From: Microbispora siamensis
GTDB lineage: Bacteria > Actinomycetota > Actinomycetes > Streptosporangiales > Streptosporangiaceae
Assembly: GCF_016863095.1 (NCBI RefSeq)
Contig: NZ_BOOF01000023.1
Coordinates: forward strand, 80,432 to 144,431
Length of the DNA: 64,000 nucleotides
Direction: 5' to 3'
Below are positions 54,694 through 64,000 of the stretch, one piece after another. Each line of letters opens with the position of its first letter. Positions within the stretch are counted from its first letter, which is position 1. The notes beneath the pieces were generated by a model, which ran no database searches, had not been told where the DNA came from, and saw nothing but the letters and a program-made list of their open reading frames with translations. The translations under genes were made by a program, and so were the position numbers.

Positions 54694-56412
54694 ATGCGCT
54701 CTCTTCCTGTGGCCGATCCCGGTACTCCCGACGCCCGCGGGCCGCTGCGCTACCTGTGGTGGGTGGCGCGCGGCCAGGCCGGCTCGATGCTGGCCGGAGT
54801 CGGCCTGGCGGTGCTGTGGTGGCTGGGACAGGCGCTCGTGCCGGCGGCCCTGGGCAAGGCGATCGACGCGATGGCCGCGGCGGACGCCGGCACGCTGATC
54901 AAGTGGTCGCTGGTGGTGCTCGGGCTCGGCGTGGTCCAGGCGGTCGCGGGCGTCACACGTCACCGCTTCGCGACCTTCGCATGGCTGTCGGCGGCCTACC
55001 GCACCGTGCAGGTCACCGTACGGCAGGCGGCCAGACTCGGGGCGACGCTGCCGAAGCGCCTCTCGACGGGCGAGGTCGTCAGCGTGGGCAACTCGGACAT
55101 CGCGCACATCGGCAACGCCATGGACATCCTCCTGCGGGGCGGTGGTGCGGCCGTCGCGATCGTCGCGGTGACCGTGATCCTCCTCGCCACCTCGGTCCCG
55201 CTGGGCCTGGTGGTGCTGATCGGGGTGCCGCTGATGGCGGCCGCGGTGGGTCCTCTGCTCAAGCCGCTGCACCGGCGCCAGCACGAGCAGCGCGACCTGC
55301 AGGGCGACCTGGCCACCCGGGCCGCCGACATCGTGGCCGGTCTGCGGGTGCTGCGCGGCGTCGGCGGCGAGCAGGTCTTCGCCGCGCGCTACCGGGCGGA
55401 GTCGCAACGCGTACGGCAGGCGGGCGTGCGGGTGGCCTCGGTGGAGTCCCTGCTGGAGGGCGCCCAGATCCTGCTGCCCGGCGTGCTGATCGCGTGCGTG
55501 ACCTGGCTCGGCGCGCACTTCGCGCTCGACGGCCGCATCACGCCCGGTCAGCTCGTCGCGTTCTACGGCTACGCGGTCTTCCTGATCGCGCCCCTGCGTA
55601 CGCTGACCGAGGCCGCGGACAAGCTGACCAAGGGGCACGTGGCGGCGCGCCGCGTCTGCCGCATCCTGTCGCTGGAGCCCGAGATCGCCGGCGGCGACGG
55701 CCGCTTCCTCACGGGACCGAACACGCTGCCGGGCACGCTCCGCGACGGCGAGTCGGGCGTCGAGGTCCGGCCCGGCCGGTTCACGGCGCTCGCGGCGGCC
55801 GCGCCGGAGGACGCCATCGCCATCGCCGACCGCCTGGGCAGGTTCGCCCCAGGCGACGTCACGCTCGGCGGCGCGCCGCTGGCGGAGCTGCCGCTCACCG
55901 GGGTCAGGCGGCACATCCTGGTGGCCGACAACGGCGCGCGGCTGTTCAGCGGACGGCTGCGCGACGAGCTGGACGTGCGGGGCACGGCCACCGACGAGGA
56001 CGTACGCCAGGCGTTGCACGCCTCGTGCGCCGAGGACATCGTGGCGGCGCTGCCCGAGGGCCTGGACGCGCACGTGGCCGAGTCGGGCCGCGAGTTCTCC
56101 GGCGGCCAGCAGCAGCGGCTGCGGCTGGCCCGGGTGCTGCTCGCCGACGCGGAGATCCTGATCCTGGTCGAGCCCACCAGCGCCGTCGACGCGCACACGG
56201 AGGCGCGCGTCGCCGAGCGGCTGGGCAAGGCGCGGGCGGGCCGGGCGACCCTGGTCTGCACGACCAGCCCGCTCGTGCTCGACCGGGCCGACCACGTGCT
56301 GTACGTCGAGGGCGGCGTGGTGCGGGCCGAGGGCACCCACCGGGCGCTGTTGGAGACGGTGCCGGCGTACCGCTCGACCGTGACACGCGAGTTGCTTCGG
56401 GGAGAAGACTGA
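54694..56412 (+). CDS. ABC exporter half-transporter with degenerate ATPase domain
   Basis: A 573-residue half-transporter: six-helix membrane domain (residues about 25-310) and an ABC domain (about 350-570). The Walker A position reads AAAAPEDAIAIADR with no GxGKS/T. The Q-loop is VADNGARLF, the Walker B is ILILVEPTSAVD (Asp to Val) and the H-loop is TTSPL without His. The signature FSGGQQQRL is intact. It can therefore serve only as the signature donor for its partner encoded 2 bases downstream. Confidence 0.93.
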   Translation: MRSLPVADPGTPDARGPLRYLWWVARGQAGSMLAGVGLAVLWWLGQALVPAALGKAIDAMAAADAGTLIKWSLVVLGLGVVQAVAGVTRHRFATFAWLSAAYRTVQVTVRQAARLGATLPKRLSTGEVVSVGNSDIAHIGNAMDILLRGGGAAVAIVAVTVILLATSVPLGLVVLIGVPLMAAAVGPLLKPLHRRQHEQRDLQGDLATRAADIVAGLRVLRGVGGEQVFAARYRAESQRVRQAGVRVASVESLLEGAQILLPGVLIACVTWLGAHFALDGRITPGQLVAFYGYAVFLIAPLRTLTEAADKLTKGHVAARRVCRILSLEPEIAGGDGRFLTGPNTLPGTLRDGESGVEVRPGRFTALAAAAPEDAIAIADRLGRFAPGDVTLGGAPLAELPLTGVRRHILVADNGARLFSGRLRDELDVRGTATDEDVRQALHASCAEDIVAALPEGLDAHVAESGREFSGGQQQRLRLARVLLADAEILILVEPTSAVDAHTEARVAERLGKARAGRATLVCTTSPLVLDRADHVLYVEGGVVRAEGTHRALLETVPAYRSTVTRELLRGED

Positions 56413-56414
56413 CC

Positions 56415-58163
56415 ATGGCCCGCGAGATCCTGCCGGTCGCCGACCGGGCGCAGGTGCGTGCCTACGCACGGCGGCTGACGCTGAAGTATCCGCGTGAGCT
56501 CGGCCTCGCACTGGCCCTGCACGCGCTGGCGGCGGTCGCCGGGCTTGTCGCGCCCCGCATGCTCGGCGACCTCGTGGAGGGCCTGGCCAAGGGCCGGACC
56601 GACCTGCGCGTGGACGCCGTCGCCCTGGCCATCGCCGCCTTCGTGGCCGCGCAGGCCGTGCTGGTCAGGTTCGCGGTGTACGCGTCGTCACGGCTGGGCG
56701 AGAAGGTGCTGGCGGAGCTGAGGGAGGACTTCGTCGGCCGGGTGCTCGCGCTGCCGCTCTCGACGGTCGAGCGGGCCGGTTCCGGCGACCTCATCACCCG
56801 TACGTCCAGGGACGTGGACGCCCTGTCCCGGAGCGTGCGGCACGCCGTGCCCGAGACGCTGATCGCGGTCGTGACGGGAACCTTCGTCGTCGGCGCGGTG
56901 ATCCTCGTCGGCCCGGTGATGGCGGTGCCGTCGCTGGTCGCCGTGCCGCTGCTGTGGGGCGCCACCCGGTGGTACCTCAACCGCGCCAGGGACGGCTACC
57001 TGCGGGAGAACGCGGCGTACGCCGACATGACCGAGGGCCTGGCCGAGACCGTCGAGGGCGCGCGCACGATCGAGGCGCTGGGGCTGGAGGACCGCCGCAG
57101 GGACCGTACGGACCGGGACATCGCCCGGTCGTTCGCCGCCGAGCGGTACACCCTGGGCCTGCGCATGGTGTGGTTCCCGGCCGTCGAGTTCGGCTACGTG
57201 GTGCCGGTCGTGGCGACCCTGCTCATCGGCGGGCTGTTCTCCATCGAGGGCTGGGTGACGGTGGCCCAGGTGACGACCGCGACGCTCTACGTCCAGCAGC
57301 TCATCGACCCGCTCGACCGGCTGCTGTCGTGGGTGGACGAGCTCCAGGTCGGCGGGGCCTCGATGGCCCGGCTGCTGGGCGTGGCCAACGTGCCCGACGA
57401 CCGCGTCGCGGGCGAGGCCCGGCCGGTGGGGGACGAGCTGAAGGTGAGCGGCGTGCGGTACGCCTACCGCGAGGGCCACGACGTGCTGCACGGCATCGAC
57501 CTCGACGTACGCCAGGGAGAACGCCTGGCCATGGTCGGGCCCTCCGGGGCCGGCAAGTCGACGCTGGGCCGCCTCATCGCCGGGGTGCACGCGCCGGGGA
57601 GCGGGTCGGTCACGGTCGGCGGGGTGCCGCTGGTCGAGCTGCCGCTCGACGAGTTGCGCGGGCACGTCGCCCTGGTCACCCAGGAGCACCACGTGTTCCG
57701 GGGGACGCTGCGCGACAACCTCCTGATCGCCAGGCCCGACGCCTCGGACGCCGACGTGCGCCGCGCGCTGGAGGCCGTGGACGCCTGGGAGTGGGTGGCG
57801 GCGCTGCCGGAGGGCCTGGACGTGGCCGTCGGCTCCGGCGGCGCGGCGATCTCCCCGGCCCAGGCGCAGCAGCTCGCGCTCGCCCGGCTGGTGCTGGCCG
57901 ACCCGCACACGCTCGTCCTGGACGAGGCGACCTCGCTGATCGACCCGCGGGCCGCCCGCCATCTGGAGCGGTCGCTCGCGGCCGTGCTGGAGGGCCGTAC
58001 CGTGATCGCCATCGCCCACCGGCTGTACACGGCGCACGACGCCGACCGGGTGGCCGTGGTGGAGGACGGCCGGATCAGCGAGCTGGGCTCCCACGACGAC
58101 CTGGTGGCCGCGGGCGGTGCCTATGCCGCGCTGTGGGACAGCTGGCACGGCACCGCCCGCTGA
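56415..58163 (+). CDS. ABC exporter half-transporter, catalytic partner
   Basis: A 582-residue half-transporter: six-helix membrane domain (residues about 30-310) and ABC domain (about 335-580). Walker [10 protein letters not shown], Walker [10 protein letters not shown] and H-loop IAHRL are intact. Its signature is ISPAQAQQL in place of LSGGQ. Combined with the preceding gene this gives one functional and one dead nucleotide site, a heterodimeric exporter. The substrate is unknown; a lipid or drug is typical. Confidence 0.94.
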   Translation: MAREILPVADRAQVRAYARRLTLKYPRELGLALALHALAAVAGLVAPRMLGDLVEGLAKGRTDLRVDAVALAIAAFVAAQAVLVRFAVYASSRLGEKVLAELREDFVGRVLALPLSTVERAGSGDLITRTSRDVDALSRSVRHAVPETLIAVVTGTFVVGAVILVGPVMAVPSLVAVPLLWGATRWYLNRARDGYLRENAAYADMTEGLAETVEGARTIEALGLEDRRRDRTDRDIARSFAAERYTLGLRMVWFPAVEFGYVVPVVATLLIGGLFSIEGWVTVAQVTTATLYVQQLIDPLDRLLSWVDELQVGGASMARLLGVANVPDDRVAGEARPVGDELKVSGVRYAYREGHDVLHGIDLDVRQGERLAMVGPSGAGKSTLGRLIAGVHAPGSGSVTVGGVPLVELPLDELRGHVALVTQEHHVFRGTLRDNLLIARPDASDADVRRALEAVDAWEWVAALPEGLDVAVGSGGAAISPAQAQQLALARLVLADPHTLVLDEATSLIDPRAARHLERSLAAVLEGRTVIAIAHRLYTAHDADRVAVVEDGRISELGSHDDLVAAGGAYAALWDSWHGTAR

Positions 58164-58164
58164 T

Positions 58165-60225
58165 TCAGTTCACGTTGAGCGACTTCCTGAGGAAGTCGAG
58201 CTGCAGGAGGAGCAGGTTCTCCGCGACGACCTCCTGCGGCGTCATGTGGGTGACGCCCGACAGCGGGAGCACGGTGTGCGGGCGGCCGGCCGCGAGCAGG
58301 GCCGACGACAGCCGCAGCGTGTGCGCGGCGACGACGTTGTCGTCGGCCAGGCCGTGGATCAGCAGCAGCGGTCGCTCCAGCTTCTCCGCGTCTCCCTTCT
58401 CGGCATCGCCGAGGAGGGACGACCGCTCGTAGTGCCCCTCGTCCGGGTGGCCGAGGTAGCGCTCGGTGTAGCAGGTGTCGTACAGCCGCCAGTCGGTCAC
58501 CGGCGCCCCGGCGACGGCGGCGTGGAACACGTCGGGACGGCGCAGCACGGCGAGCGCGGCGAGGTAGCCGCCGAACGACCAGCCCCGGATCGCCACCCGC
58601 GACAGGTCGAGGTCGCCCGGGTGCAGCGCCGCCACGCCCTGCAGGGCGTCCACCTGGTCCTGCAGCGAGATCGTGAAGTCGTGCAGCATCTCGCGTTCGA
58701 AGGCCGGGCCGCGTCCCGGCGTGCCCCGCCCGTCGGCCACGATCACCGCGAAGCCCTGCTCGGCCCACCACTGGGACTCCAGGAACATCCGCCGGGCCGA
58801 CAGCACCCGCTGGGCGTGCGGGCCGCCGTACGGGTCCATCAGGACGGGCAGCGGGCCCGAGCCGGGCACGTGCCACGAGGGCAGCAGGACGGCCGTGGAC
58901 AGCTCGCGCGAGCCCGCCCGGACGAGCGACACGCGCGGCTCCAGTCCGGGCCGCTCGGCGAGGGACTTGATCGACACCGACCCGACGGAAACCGTCGTGC
59001 CCTCGGTGTCGAGGCTCTGCCGGGCGACGAGCGTCACTCCGCCCGCCCGGCGGCCCGAGTGGACGCCCGGTTCGGTCGTGACGGCGCTGATGGTGCCCGC
59101 CGAGTAGGTCCACAGGTGGATCTCGGTGGGCTCGCCGCTCGCCTGGAAGAGCACGGTGTCGCCGTCGACGTCGAGCACCGCGCGGACCTGCAGGGACGGC
59201 GGCGTGACCGGCTCGTCGCCGATTATGAGGCGGTGGCCGCCGTCGGCGTCGGCCACCCACACGAGCGTCCCGTCCGACAGGCGGGCCGGGACGCCGGTGA
59301 CGATGTCCACCCAGGCGGGGTCGGTGTCCTCGCGCAGGAGCGTCGTCTCGCCCGTGTCCGGGTCGGCCGCCAGCAGGCGCATGGTCCGCTGGTCGCGCGA
59401 GAGCGTGACGATCGCGAGGCCGTGGCCGTCCCAGGCCGCCGTCACCAGGTACTCCTGCTCGAACGGCACCGCCGTACGTGCGCCGTCGAGGCCGATGACG
59501 TGCAGCGTGACCTCGGCGTTGGCCGTGCCGGCGGCGGGGTAGCGCTGCGGGACGGGCTGACGATCGGGGTTGGCCGGGTCGGCGATGTGCCACAGGGACA
59601 CCGGCGACTCGTCCACGCGGGACACGAGCAGACGGTCACCGGAGGGCGACCACCAGTAGCCGCGCATCCGGTCCATCTCCTCGGCCGCGATGAACTCCGC
59701 GAGGCCGTAGGTGACCAGGTCGCCTTCCGGCTCTGCGAGTGTGGCATCTGCGCCGGTGGCGAGCTCCAGCACGTGCAGGGCGCCGCCCGTGACGTACGCG
59801 ACCCGCGCGCCGGTGGGGTCGAGCCGGGGGTCGATGACCGGCCCGGCCGCCGGGAGCCGCCGCACCTCGCCCGAGGCGAGGTCGGCCAGGTAGAGGTCGC
59901 CCGACAGCGCGAAGACCGCCTGCCGCACCTCCCGGTCCGTGGCGTACGCCACCACGCCGCCCGCCGACTCCCGCGTCCGCTCGCGGCGGGCGCGCTCCTC
60001 CGGCGGCAGGTCCTCGTCGGCGGCGCCCAGGGCGAGAGGATCGACGACAAGCCGCTCGGCTCCGGACGCGACGTCCAGCTCCCACAGGCAGGTCACCGGA
60101 TCGGTGCCCGACCTCGTCCTGAGGAAGGTCACCCGACCGCCGTCAGGGGAGATCGTGAAGTTGCGCGGCACCCCGAGGGTGAACCGCCGGGTCCTGGCAT
60201 GCAACCGCGGGAAGCTCTCCGTCAT
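58165..60225 (-). CDS. S9 prolyl oligopeptidase / DPP-IV-like peptidase
   Basis: A 686-residue serine peptidase: beta-propeller N-terminal domain (residues about 1-430) with the substrate-anchoring Glu pair in FIAAEEMDR, and an alpha/beta hydrolase domain with Ser in GWSFGGYLA, Asp in GLADDNV and His in GVTHM. The EE pair marks dipeptidyl-peptidase IV type. No signal peptide is seen, so it is probably cytoplasmic. Its stop is 1 base from the convergent ABC gene stop. Confidence 0.93.
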   Translation of the reverse strand: MTESFPRLHARTRRFTLGVPRNFTISPDGGRVTFLRTRSGTDPVTCLWELDVASGAERLVVDPLALGAADEDLPPEERARRERTRESAGGVVAYATDREVRQAVFALSGDLYLADLASGEVRRLPAAGPVIDPRLDPTGARVAYVTGGALHVLELATGADATLAEPEGDLVTYGLAEFIAAEEMDRMRGYWWSPSGDRLLVSRVDESPVSLWHIADPANPDRQPVPQRYPAAGTANAEVTLHVIGLDGARTAVPFEQEYLVTAAWDGHGLAIVTLSRDQRTMRLLAADPDTGETTLLREDTDPAWVDIVTGVPARLSDGTLVWVADADGGHRLIIGDEPVTPPSLQVRAVLDVDGDTVLFQASGEPTEIHLWTYSAGTISAVTTEPGVHSGRRAGGVTLVARQSLDTEGTTVSVGSVSIKSLAERPGLEPRVSLVRAGSRELSTAVLLPSWHVPGSGPLPVLMDPYGGPHAQRVLSARRMFLESQWWAEQGFAVIVADGRGTPGRGPAFEREMLHDFTISLQDQVDALQGVAALHPGDLDLSRVAIRGWSFGGYLAALAVLRRPDVFHAAVAGAPVTDWRLYDTCYTERYLGHPDEGHYERSSLLGDAEKGDAEKLERPLLLIHGLADDNVVAAHTLRLSSALLAAGRPHTVLPLSGVTHMTPQEVVAENLLLLQLDFLRKSLNVN

Positions 60226-60267
60226 AGCTCCTCATACTGCCAGCACGAGGGCACTACCCTCGGAGGC

Positions 60268-61173
60268 ATGACTGACCGTCGCTTGCTGCTCGTGCACGCC
60301 CACCCCGACGACGAGTCCATCGGCACCGGCGCGATCATGGCCAAGTACGCCGCCGAGGGTGCGCACGTGACGCTCGTGACCTGCACCCTGGGGGAGGAAG
60401 GCGAGGTCATCCCCCCGGAGCTGGCCCACCACGCGGCCGACAGGGACGACACGCTCGGTCAGTACCGCATCGGCGAGCTGGCCTCCGCGTGCAAGGCGCT
60501 CGGCGTCACCGATCACCGCTTCCTCGGCGGGGCCGGCCGCTGGCGCGACTCGGGCATGATGGGCGCGGCGACCAACGACCGCCCCGGCTGCTTCTGGCGG
60601 GCCGACCTCGACGAGGCCGCGGGCGAGCTGGTCAAGGTGATCCGCGAGGTCAGGCCCCAGGTCCTGGTGACCTACGACGAGAACGGCTTCTACGGGCATC
60701 CCGACCACATCCAGGCGCACCGCGTCTCCTGGCGGGCCTTCGAGCTGGCCGCCGATCCCGCGTTCCCCGGCGGGGAGCCGTGGCGGATCGCGAAGTTCTA
60801 CCACACCGCCATGCCCAAGTCGGTGCTGCGGCGGACCATCGAGACCATGCGCGAGGCGGACGTCGACTTCTGGGTGCCGGAGTCGATCGACGACATGCCG
60901 GGATGTGCCGACGAGGACGTGACGACGGAGATCGACGCCCGGCCCTACGTGGAGGCGAAGCTCGACGCGATGCGGGCGCACGCGACGCAGATCGCCGTGG
61001 ACGCGCCGTGGTTCGCGCTGTCGAACAACGTCGGCCAGCAGGCCCTCGGGGTCGAGCACTTCATCCTGCGCGCGGGGGTCCCCGGCCGGCCCGGCATCGG
61101 CGCTCCGCCCGAGGTCGGCGGCCTCGGCGAGCCGTACGACCGCGAGACCGACCTGTTCGCCGGCGTCGGATAG
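60268..61173 (+). CDS. mshB: GlcNAc-Ins deacetylase of mycothiol synthesis
   Basis: A 301-residue PIG-L/LmbE-family zinc deacetylase. It has AHPDDE (His12, Asp15) and GHPDHIQAH for metal binding, and the conserved GEEGE and [13 protein letters not shown] segments of MshB. It deacetylates GlcNAc-inositol to GlcN-inositol in mycothiol synthesis, a marker of actinobacteria. TACCCT (60255-60260) lies 7 bases before the ATG, indicating a leaderless start. The mycothiol S-conjugate amidase is a related alternative, but the length and motifs favour MshB. Confidence 0.9.
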   Translation: MTDRRLLLVHAHPDDESIGTGAIMAKYAAEGAHVTLVTCTLGEEGEVIPPELAHHAADRDDTLGQYRIGELASACKALGVTDHRFLGGAGRWRDSGMMGAATNDRPGCFWRADLDEAAGELVKVIREVRPQVLVTYDENGFYGHPDHIQAHRVSWRAFELAADPAFPGGEPWRIAKFYHTAMPKSVLRRTIETMREADVDFWVPESIDDMPGCADEDVTTEIDARPYVEAKLDAMRAHATQIAVDAPWFALSNNVGQQALGVEHFILRAGVPGRPGIGAPPEVGGLGEPYDRETDLFAGVG

Positions 61174-61183
61174 GTTGAGTGGC

Positions 61184-61615
61184 ATGACCCAGGAGACGCA
61201 CGTCGCCGTCGAGACCGAGGACGATCCCGGCCCGCTGGCCGGGGCCGTGACCGGCGCGGCGTACGGCGTGCTCTTCCTGCTGGGCGCGGTGCTCGGCGTC
61301 GTCGGGGGCTTCCAGCACGGGTGGTACGCCGGGCAGGTGCCGGTCGCCGCGATCGCCTGGCTGGCCGTCCTGTTCGCCGTGCCGTACGCCATGGGCAGGC
61401 TGATGGGCGGCAAGCTGGGCGCGCTCGTCCCGGCCGCCGGCTGGCTCCTCGTGTCGTTCCTGCTGGCCACGCCGCAGCGGGCCGGCGACCTCGCCATCGC
61501 GGGCAACTCCGCCGGCTACTGGTACCTGTACGGCGGCGCCGTCGCCGTCGCGGCGGCCGTGGTCGTCACGCGGTCCGCCGGTTCGTGGCTGCTGCGGTCG
61601 TACGGCCGTCTGTGA
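61184..61615 (+). CDS. DUF6113 membrane protein
   Basis: A 143-residue protein with four transmembrane helices (residues about 22-44, 50-70, 77-100, 112-130). Homologues follow mshB in other actinomycetes; function unknown. The ATG at 61184 is 7 bases after TAGGTT (61171-61176), which shares bases with the mshB stop codon, so it may be transcribed separately and leaderless. Confidence 0.8.
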   Translation: MTQETHVAVETEDDPGPLAGAVTGAAYGVLFLLGAVLGVVGGFQHGWYAGQVPVAAIAWLAVLFAVPYAMGRLMGGKLGALVPAAGWLLVSFLLATPQRAGDLAIAGNSAGYWYLYGGAVAVAAAVVVTRSAGSWLLRSYGRL

Positions 61616-61652
61616 GGTTGTCTGGGCGGGAGTGGTCGCGGATCCTGGGGAC

Positions 61653-62090
61653 ATGCGGCGGTCGCACCGGGTCCGGCAGGTCATCAACTACGTCAACCTC
61701 TCCACGCCCCTCGGGCTGCTGATCGCGCGGATCGGCGGAGCCCGCACCCGCAGAGGGGAGCGGGGCCTCGTCTACGCGCACGGGTATCGCATCCCGTTCC
61801 CGGTCGCCGGGGCGTTCACCGTGGGCAACGTGATCCTGACCAAGCACGGGGAGGGCTATCTCACCGGCTGCCTGCTCGACCACGAGTCCCGCCACGCCAC
61901 GCAGTACGCGTTCTGCGTCGGCCTGCCCATGCTGGTGCTGTACGTGCTCGCATCGGCCGTCTCGTACGCCGTCTGCGGCCATCCGGCCTCGTGGAACCTT
62001 TTCGAGCGCATGGCCGGCCTGGACGACGGCGGTTATCCCCAGGTGCATCCGTGGTGGAGGAGAAGGGGGAGTAGGTCGCCTTCCCCCTGA
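61653..62090 (+). CDS. Small membrane protein with HExxH motif
   Basis: A 145-residue protein with an HESRH sequence (DHESRHATQYAF), followed by a hydrophobic helix (FCVGLPMLVLYVLASAVSYAV) and a WNLFERMAGLDDGGY end. HExxH is the zinc-peptidase signature, but the third ligand is unclear. Similar uncharacterised actinomycete proteins have a conserved HExRH-type motif followed by Q and Y. ATG at 61653 follows TGGGGAC. Function unknown. Confidence 0.7.
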   Translation: MRRSHRVRQVINYVNLSTPLGLLIARIGGARTRRGERGLVYAHGYRIPFPVAGAFTVGNVILTKHGEGYLTGCLLDHESRHATQYAFCVGLPMLVLYVLASAVSYAVCGHPASWNLFERMAGLDDGGYPQVHPWWRRRGSRSPSP

Positions 62091-62179
62091 GGGCGGAGGA
62101 AACATGGCGGGAATCGACCGGTCGTAGGAGGAATATTTTCGGCTCTGCGGGGATCATGGAGAGCGGAAGGGAGTTCCCC

Positions 62180-63202
62180 ATGTCGCAGACGATTCAACCG
62201 GAAAGCCCTGAGGCCCCAGAAATCCCCGTTTCTCCCGTTCCGAAGGCGCCGAGTGCGCCGACTGTCCGGCCGACCGGACCCCGCCGGTGGCCGTCCAGTT
62301 TCGCCGACAGGCTGACCGCCCCTCTCCCGGACTTCCGCGAGGTCACCAGTGTCATGTGGCACGGGCAGCTGCGGCCCGACATCGGTGACAGCGACCAGAT
62401 TCCCGTCCACCGTGTCGGCCTGCCCCGCGCCGCCGCCACCGAGACCGTGGTGACCTGGGTCGGCCATGCGACGTTCGTTCTCCAGATCGGCGGACTGACC
62501 GTGCTGACCGATCCGGTGTGGTCCCGCAAGATCCCCGGCGTGCGCCAGCGGCTGACCCCTCCCGGCGTCGCCTGGTCCGACCTGCCCGAGGTCGACGCGG
62601 TCGTGATCAGCCACAACCACTACGACCACCTGGACGCGCCGACGATCCGCCGTCTGCCGAGGGACACGGCCGTCTTCGTACCGGCCAAGCTCGGCGGGTG
62701 GTTCCGGCGGCGCGGCTTCCGCGACGTGACCGAACTGGATTGGTGGGAGTCGGCCCGCCTCGGCGACGTGACGTTCGACTTCGTCCCGGCCCACCACTGG
62801 AGCCGCCGTACGCTCTGGGACACCTGCCGCACCCTGTGGGGCGGATGGGTGCTCACCTCTCCCGAGCACCGGGTCTACTTCGCCGGTGACACGGCCTACG
62901 GGGAGCGGTTCGCCCAGATCGGCGAGCGTTACCCGGGCATCGACCTCGCTCTCATGCCGGTCGGCGCCTACGAGCCGCGCTGGTTCATGAAGGTGTCCCA
63001 CGTCGACCCCGCCCAGGCCGTACAGGGCTGCCTCGACGTGGGTGCACGGCGGATGGCCACCATGCACTGGGGGACGTTCGTGCTGTCGGGCGAACCGCTG
63101 CTGGAGCCCGTGCGCGAGGCCCGCGCCGTGTGGGAGTCACGCGGCCTGGACCCCGCCGACCTGTGGGATCTCGCCGTGGGCGAGAGCCGTACGCTGCTCT
63201 AA
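62180..63202 (+). CDS. Metallo-beta-lactamase-fold hydrolase (NAPE-PLD/UlaG-like)
   Basis: A 340-residue protein with the MBL metal motif SHNHYDHLD, then PAHHWS, FAGDTAY and MHWGTF, and TWVGHATF near the first strand, the pattern of the NAPE-PLD/UlaG branch. Members hydrolyse phosphodiesters or lactones; no signal peptide is seen and the N-terminus is Pro-rich and disordered. ATG at 62180 follows AAGGGAG; an upstream ATG at 62156 lacks one. Confidence 0.88.
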   Translation: MSQTIQPESPEAPEIPVSPVPKAPSAPTVRPTGPRRWPSSFADRLTAPLPDFREVTSVMWHGQLRPDIGDSDQIPVHRVGLPRAAATETVVTWVGHATFVLQIGGLTVLTDPVWSRKIPGVRQRLTPPGVAWSDLPEVDAVVISHNHYDHLDAPTIRRLPRDTAVFVPAKLGGWFRRRGFRDVTELDWWESARLGDVTFDFVPAHHWSRRTLWDTCRTLWGGWVLTSPEHRVYFAGDTAYGERFAQIGERYPGIDLALMPVGAYEPRWFMKVSHVDPAQAVQGCLDVGARRMATMHWGTFVLSGEPLLEPVREARAVWESRGLDPADLWDLAVGESRTLL

Positions 63203-63386
63203 CTGGATGGCGCCGAGATGGTGCGCTTGCGGGAGGGCGGCTACGGTCGCTCTCCAAGCATCGTCGCGGCATTGGCCAGTCGCGTCCGCAGATGCCGCCG
63301 GAACGACCTTCTCGCGCGCAGGGCCTGACGAATCGCGTGCTTTCGCGCGGCGGCAGCGGTCTCGGTGGCCCTGACACAATGCGGGT

Positions 63387-63869
63387 ATGAGCTTCGCGAC
63401 CGCTGATCTCTACGACGCCCACGGCGACGCGCTGCGCAGTTGTGTCACCCAGTTCCGCTCGTACGGCTCACGCGCGCGATTCTCCGGTCAGATCTCCACA
63501 ATCCGCTGCCTGGAGGACAACGCGCTCGTCAAGCAGGTGCTCGCGACGCCGGGCGAGGGCCGGGTGCTGGTGGTCGACGGCGGCGGATCGCTGCGTACGG
63601 CGCTACTCGGCGACATGATCGCGACCTCGGCGGTGGAGAACGGCTGGGCCGGCGTAGTGATCCACGGCGCGGTACGGGACACGGCCGCGCTGGCCGGGCT
63701 CGACCTCGGCGTCAAGGCGCTCGGCGCCAACCCTAGAAAGAGCGCCAAGACCGGCCTTGGGGAGGTAGACGTCCCGGTGACCTTCGGGGACGTGACCTTC
63801 GCCCCGGGGGAGTGGCTCTACAGCGACGAGGACGGCATCCTCGTCAGCGACCACCGCCTCGACATCTGA
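63387..63869 (+). CDS. RraA-family protein
   Basis: A 160-residue RraA (regulator of ribonuclease E activity/aldolase-like) protein, complete: [32 protein letters not shown], and [14 protein letters not shown] with the Arg-Asp pair typical of family metal binding. In E. coli RraA inhibits RNase E; many homologues are HMG/CHA aldolases, and the RRAA clade with this N-terminus is widespread in actinobacteria. CACAAT lies 6 bases before the ATG. Confidence 0.92.
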   Translation: MSFATADLYDAHGDALRSCVTQFRSYGSRARFSGQISTIRCLEDNALVKQVLATPGEGRVLVVDGGGSLRTALLGDMIATSAVENGWAGVVIHGAVRDTAALAGLDLGVKALGANPRKSAKTGLGEVDVPVTFGDVTFAPGEWLYSDEDGILVSDHRLDI

Positions 63870-63908
63870 GCTCCCCCGCACCCGCTCCCCGGCACTTGCC
63901 CACGCCCC

Positions 63909-63944
63909 GCACCTGCTCCCGCCCCGGCACCTGCTCCCGCCCTG
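63909..63944. repeat. 18-bp tandem repeat downstream of the RraA gene
   Basis: GCACCTGCTCCCGCCCCG (63909-63926) is repeated with one change at 63927-63944, flanked by degenerate partial copies. The surrounding 130 bases carry no recognised gene and run into the window end. Confidence 0.7.
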
Positions 63945-64000
63945 GCACCTGCCCGCGCAGAGCCCGGCGCGCGGGCCGCGGCTGTCCGTGCGCCGCCCGG

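Noticed and set aside
58117..60267. Long plus-strand extension in front of mshB
   Set aside because: It is antisense to the DPP-IV-like peptidase; MshB homology begins at 60268, right after a leaderless-type -10.
63387..63869. Calling the RraA-type gene rraA with a role in RNase E control
   Set aside because: The family includes aldolases; sequence alone does not prove ribonuclease regulation.

Overview
The window is very GC-rich actinobacterial DNA. It carries an MshB-type mycothiol deacetylase, class II FBPase (GlpX), xseA/xseB, ispH and ychF in a mycobacteria-like neighbourhood, and many transcripts that look leaderless. Gene content and style suggest a filamentous actinomycete, possibly order Streptosporangiales; that assignment is inference. 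No rRNA, tRNA, CRISPR array or intact insertion sequence was recognised.

Layout. 1-3766: the 3' part of a large RHS/YD-repeat polymorphic toxin gene with a nuclease-like tip, a probable immunity gene, then a scrap yard holding a second rhs fragment, a group II intron domain V-like relic and a perfect 16-bp palindrome. 3767-25492: a housekeeping backbone (class I fumarase, glpX, DUF4245, xseB, xseA, a lipid-droplet-type protein, ispH, DUF6542, rmuC, ychF). Its order parallels the Mycobacterium tuberculosis Rv1098c-Rv1112 region, but regulator/transporter genes, a TetR-monooxygenase pair and asnB are inserted. 25496-28437: GNAT acetyltransferase, an ECF sigma/anti-sigma-like pair and a secreted coiled-coil protein behind a structured leader.

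28815-41171: a compact same-strand cluster resembling the Tcp/Tn916-type conjugation channel of Gram-positive bacteria. It encodes a TcpC/VirB8-like protein, a small membrane protein, a TcpE-like protein fused to a ParA/MinD-like domain without its P-loop lysines, a VirB4 ATPase, a VirB6-like polytopic protein, a second VirB8-like protein, a transglycosylase-NlpC/P60 hydrolase and a Nudix enzyme, then a separate membrane protein. No relaxase, coupling protein, integrase or attachment site is visible, so it may be a domesticated secretion or envelope machine. This is the best candidate for an undescribed system.

41241-52763: two complete but different succinate dehydrogenases about 5 kb apart. 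One is a mycobacterial Sdh1-type enzyme whose anchor carries a CHSCRH motif. The other is a cytochrome-b SdhCAB operon facing a LysR gene across two ATAGCC-N3-GGCTAT palindromes. Between them lies an operon of SpoIIE-type phosphatase, histidine kinase and single-domain response regulator; two STAS proteins follow the second operon and are plausible phosphatase substrates.

53806-64000: a stand-alone Clp-N protein co-transcribed with a small HTH regulator from a promoter covered by twin GTCAAC-N4-GTTGAC palindromes; a divergent heterodimeric ABC exporter with one consensus and one destroyed nucleotide site; a DPP-IV-family peptidase; mshB with DUF6113; a small HExxH membrane protein; a metallo-beta-lactamase-fold hydrolase; and a RraA-type protein.
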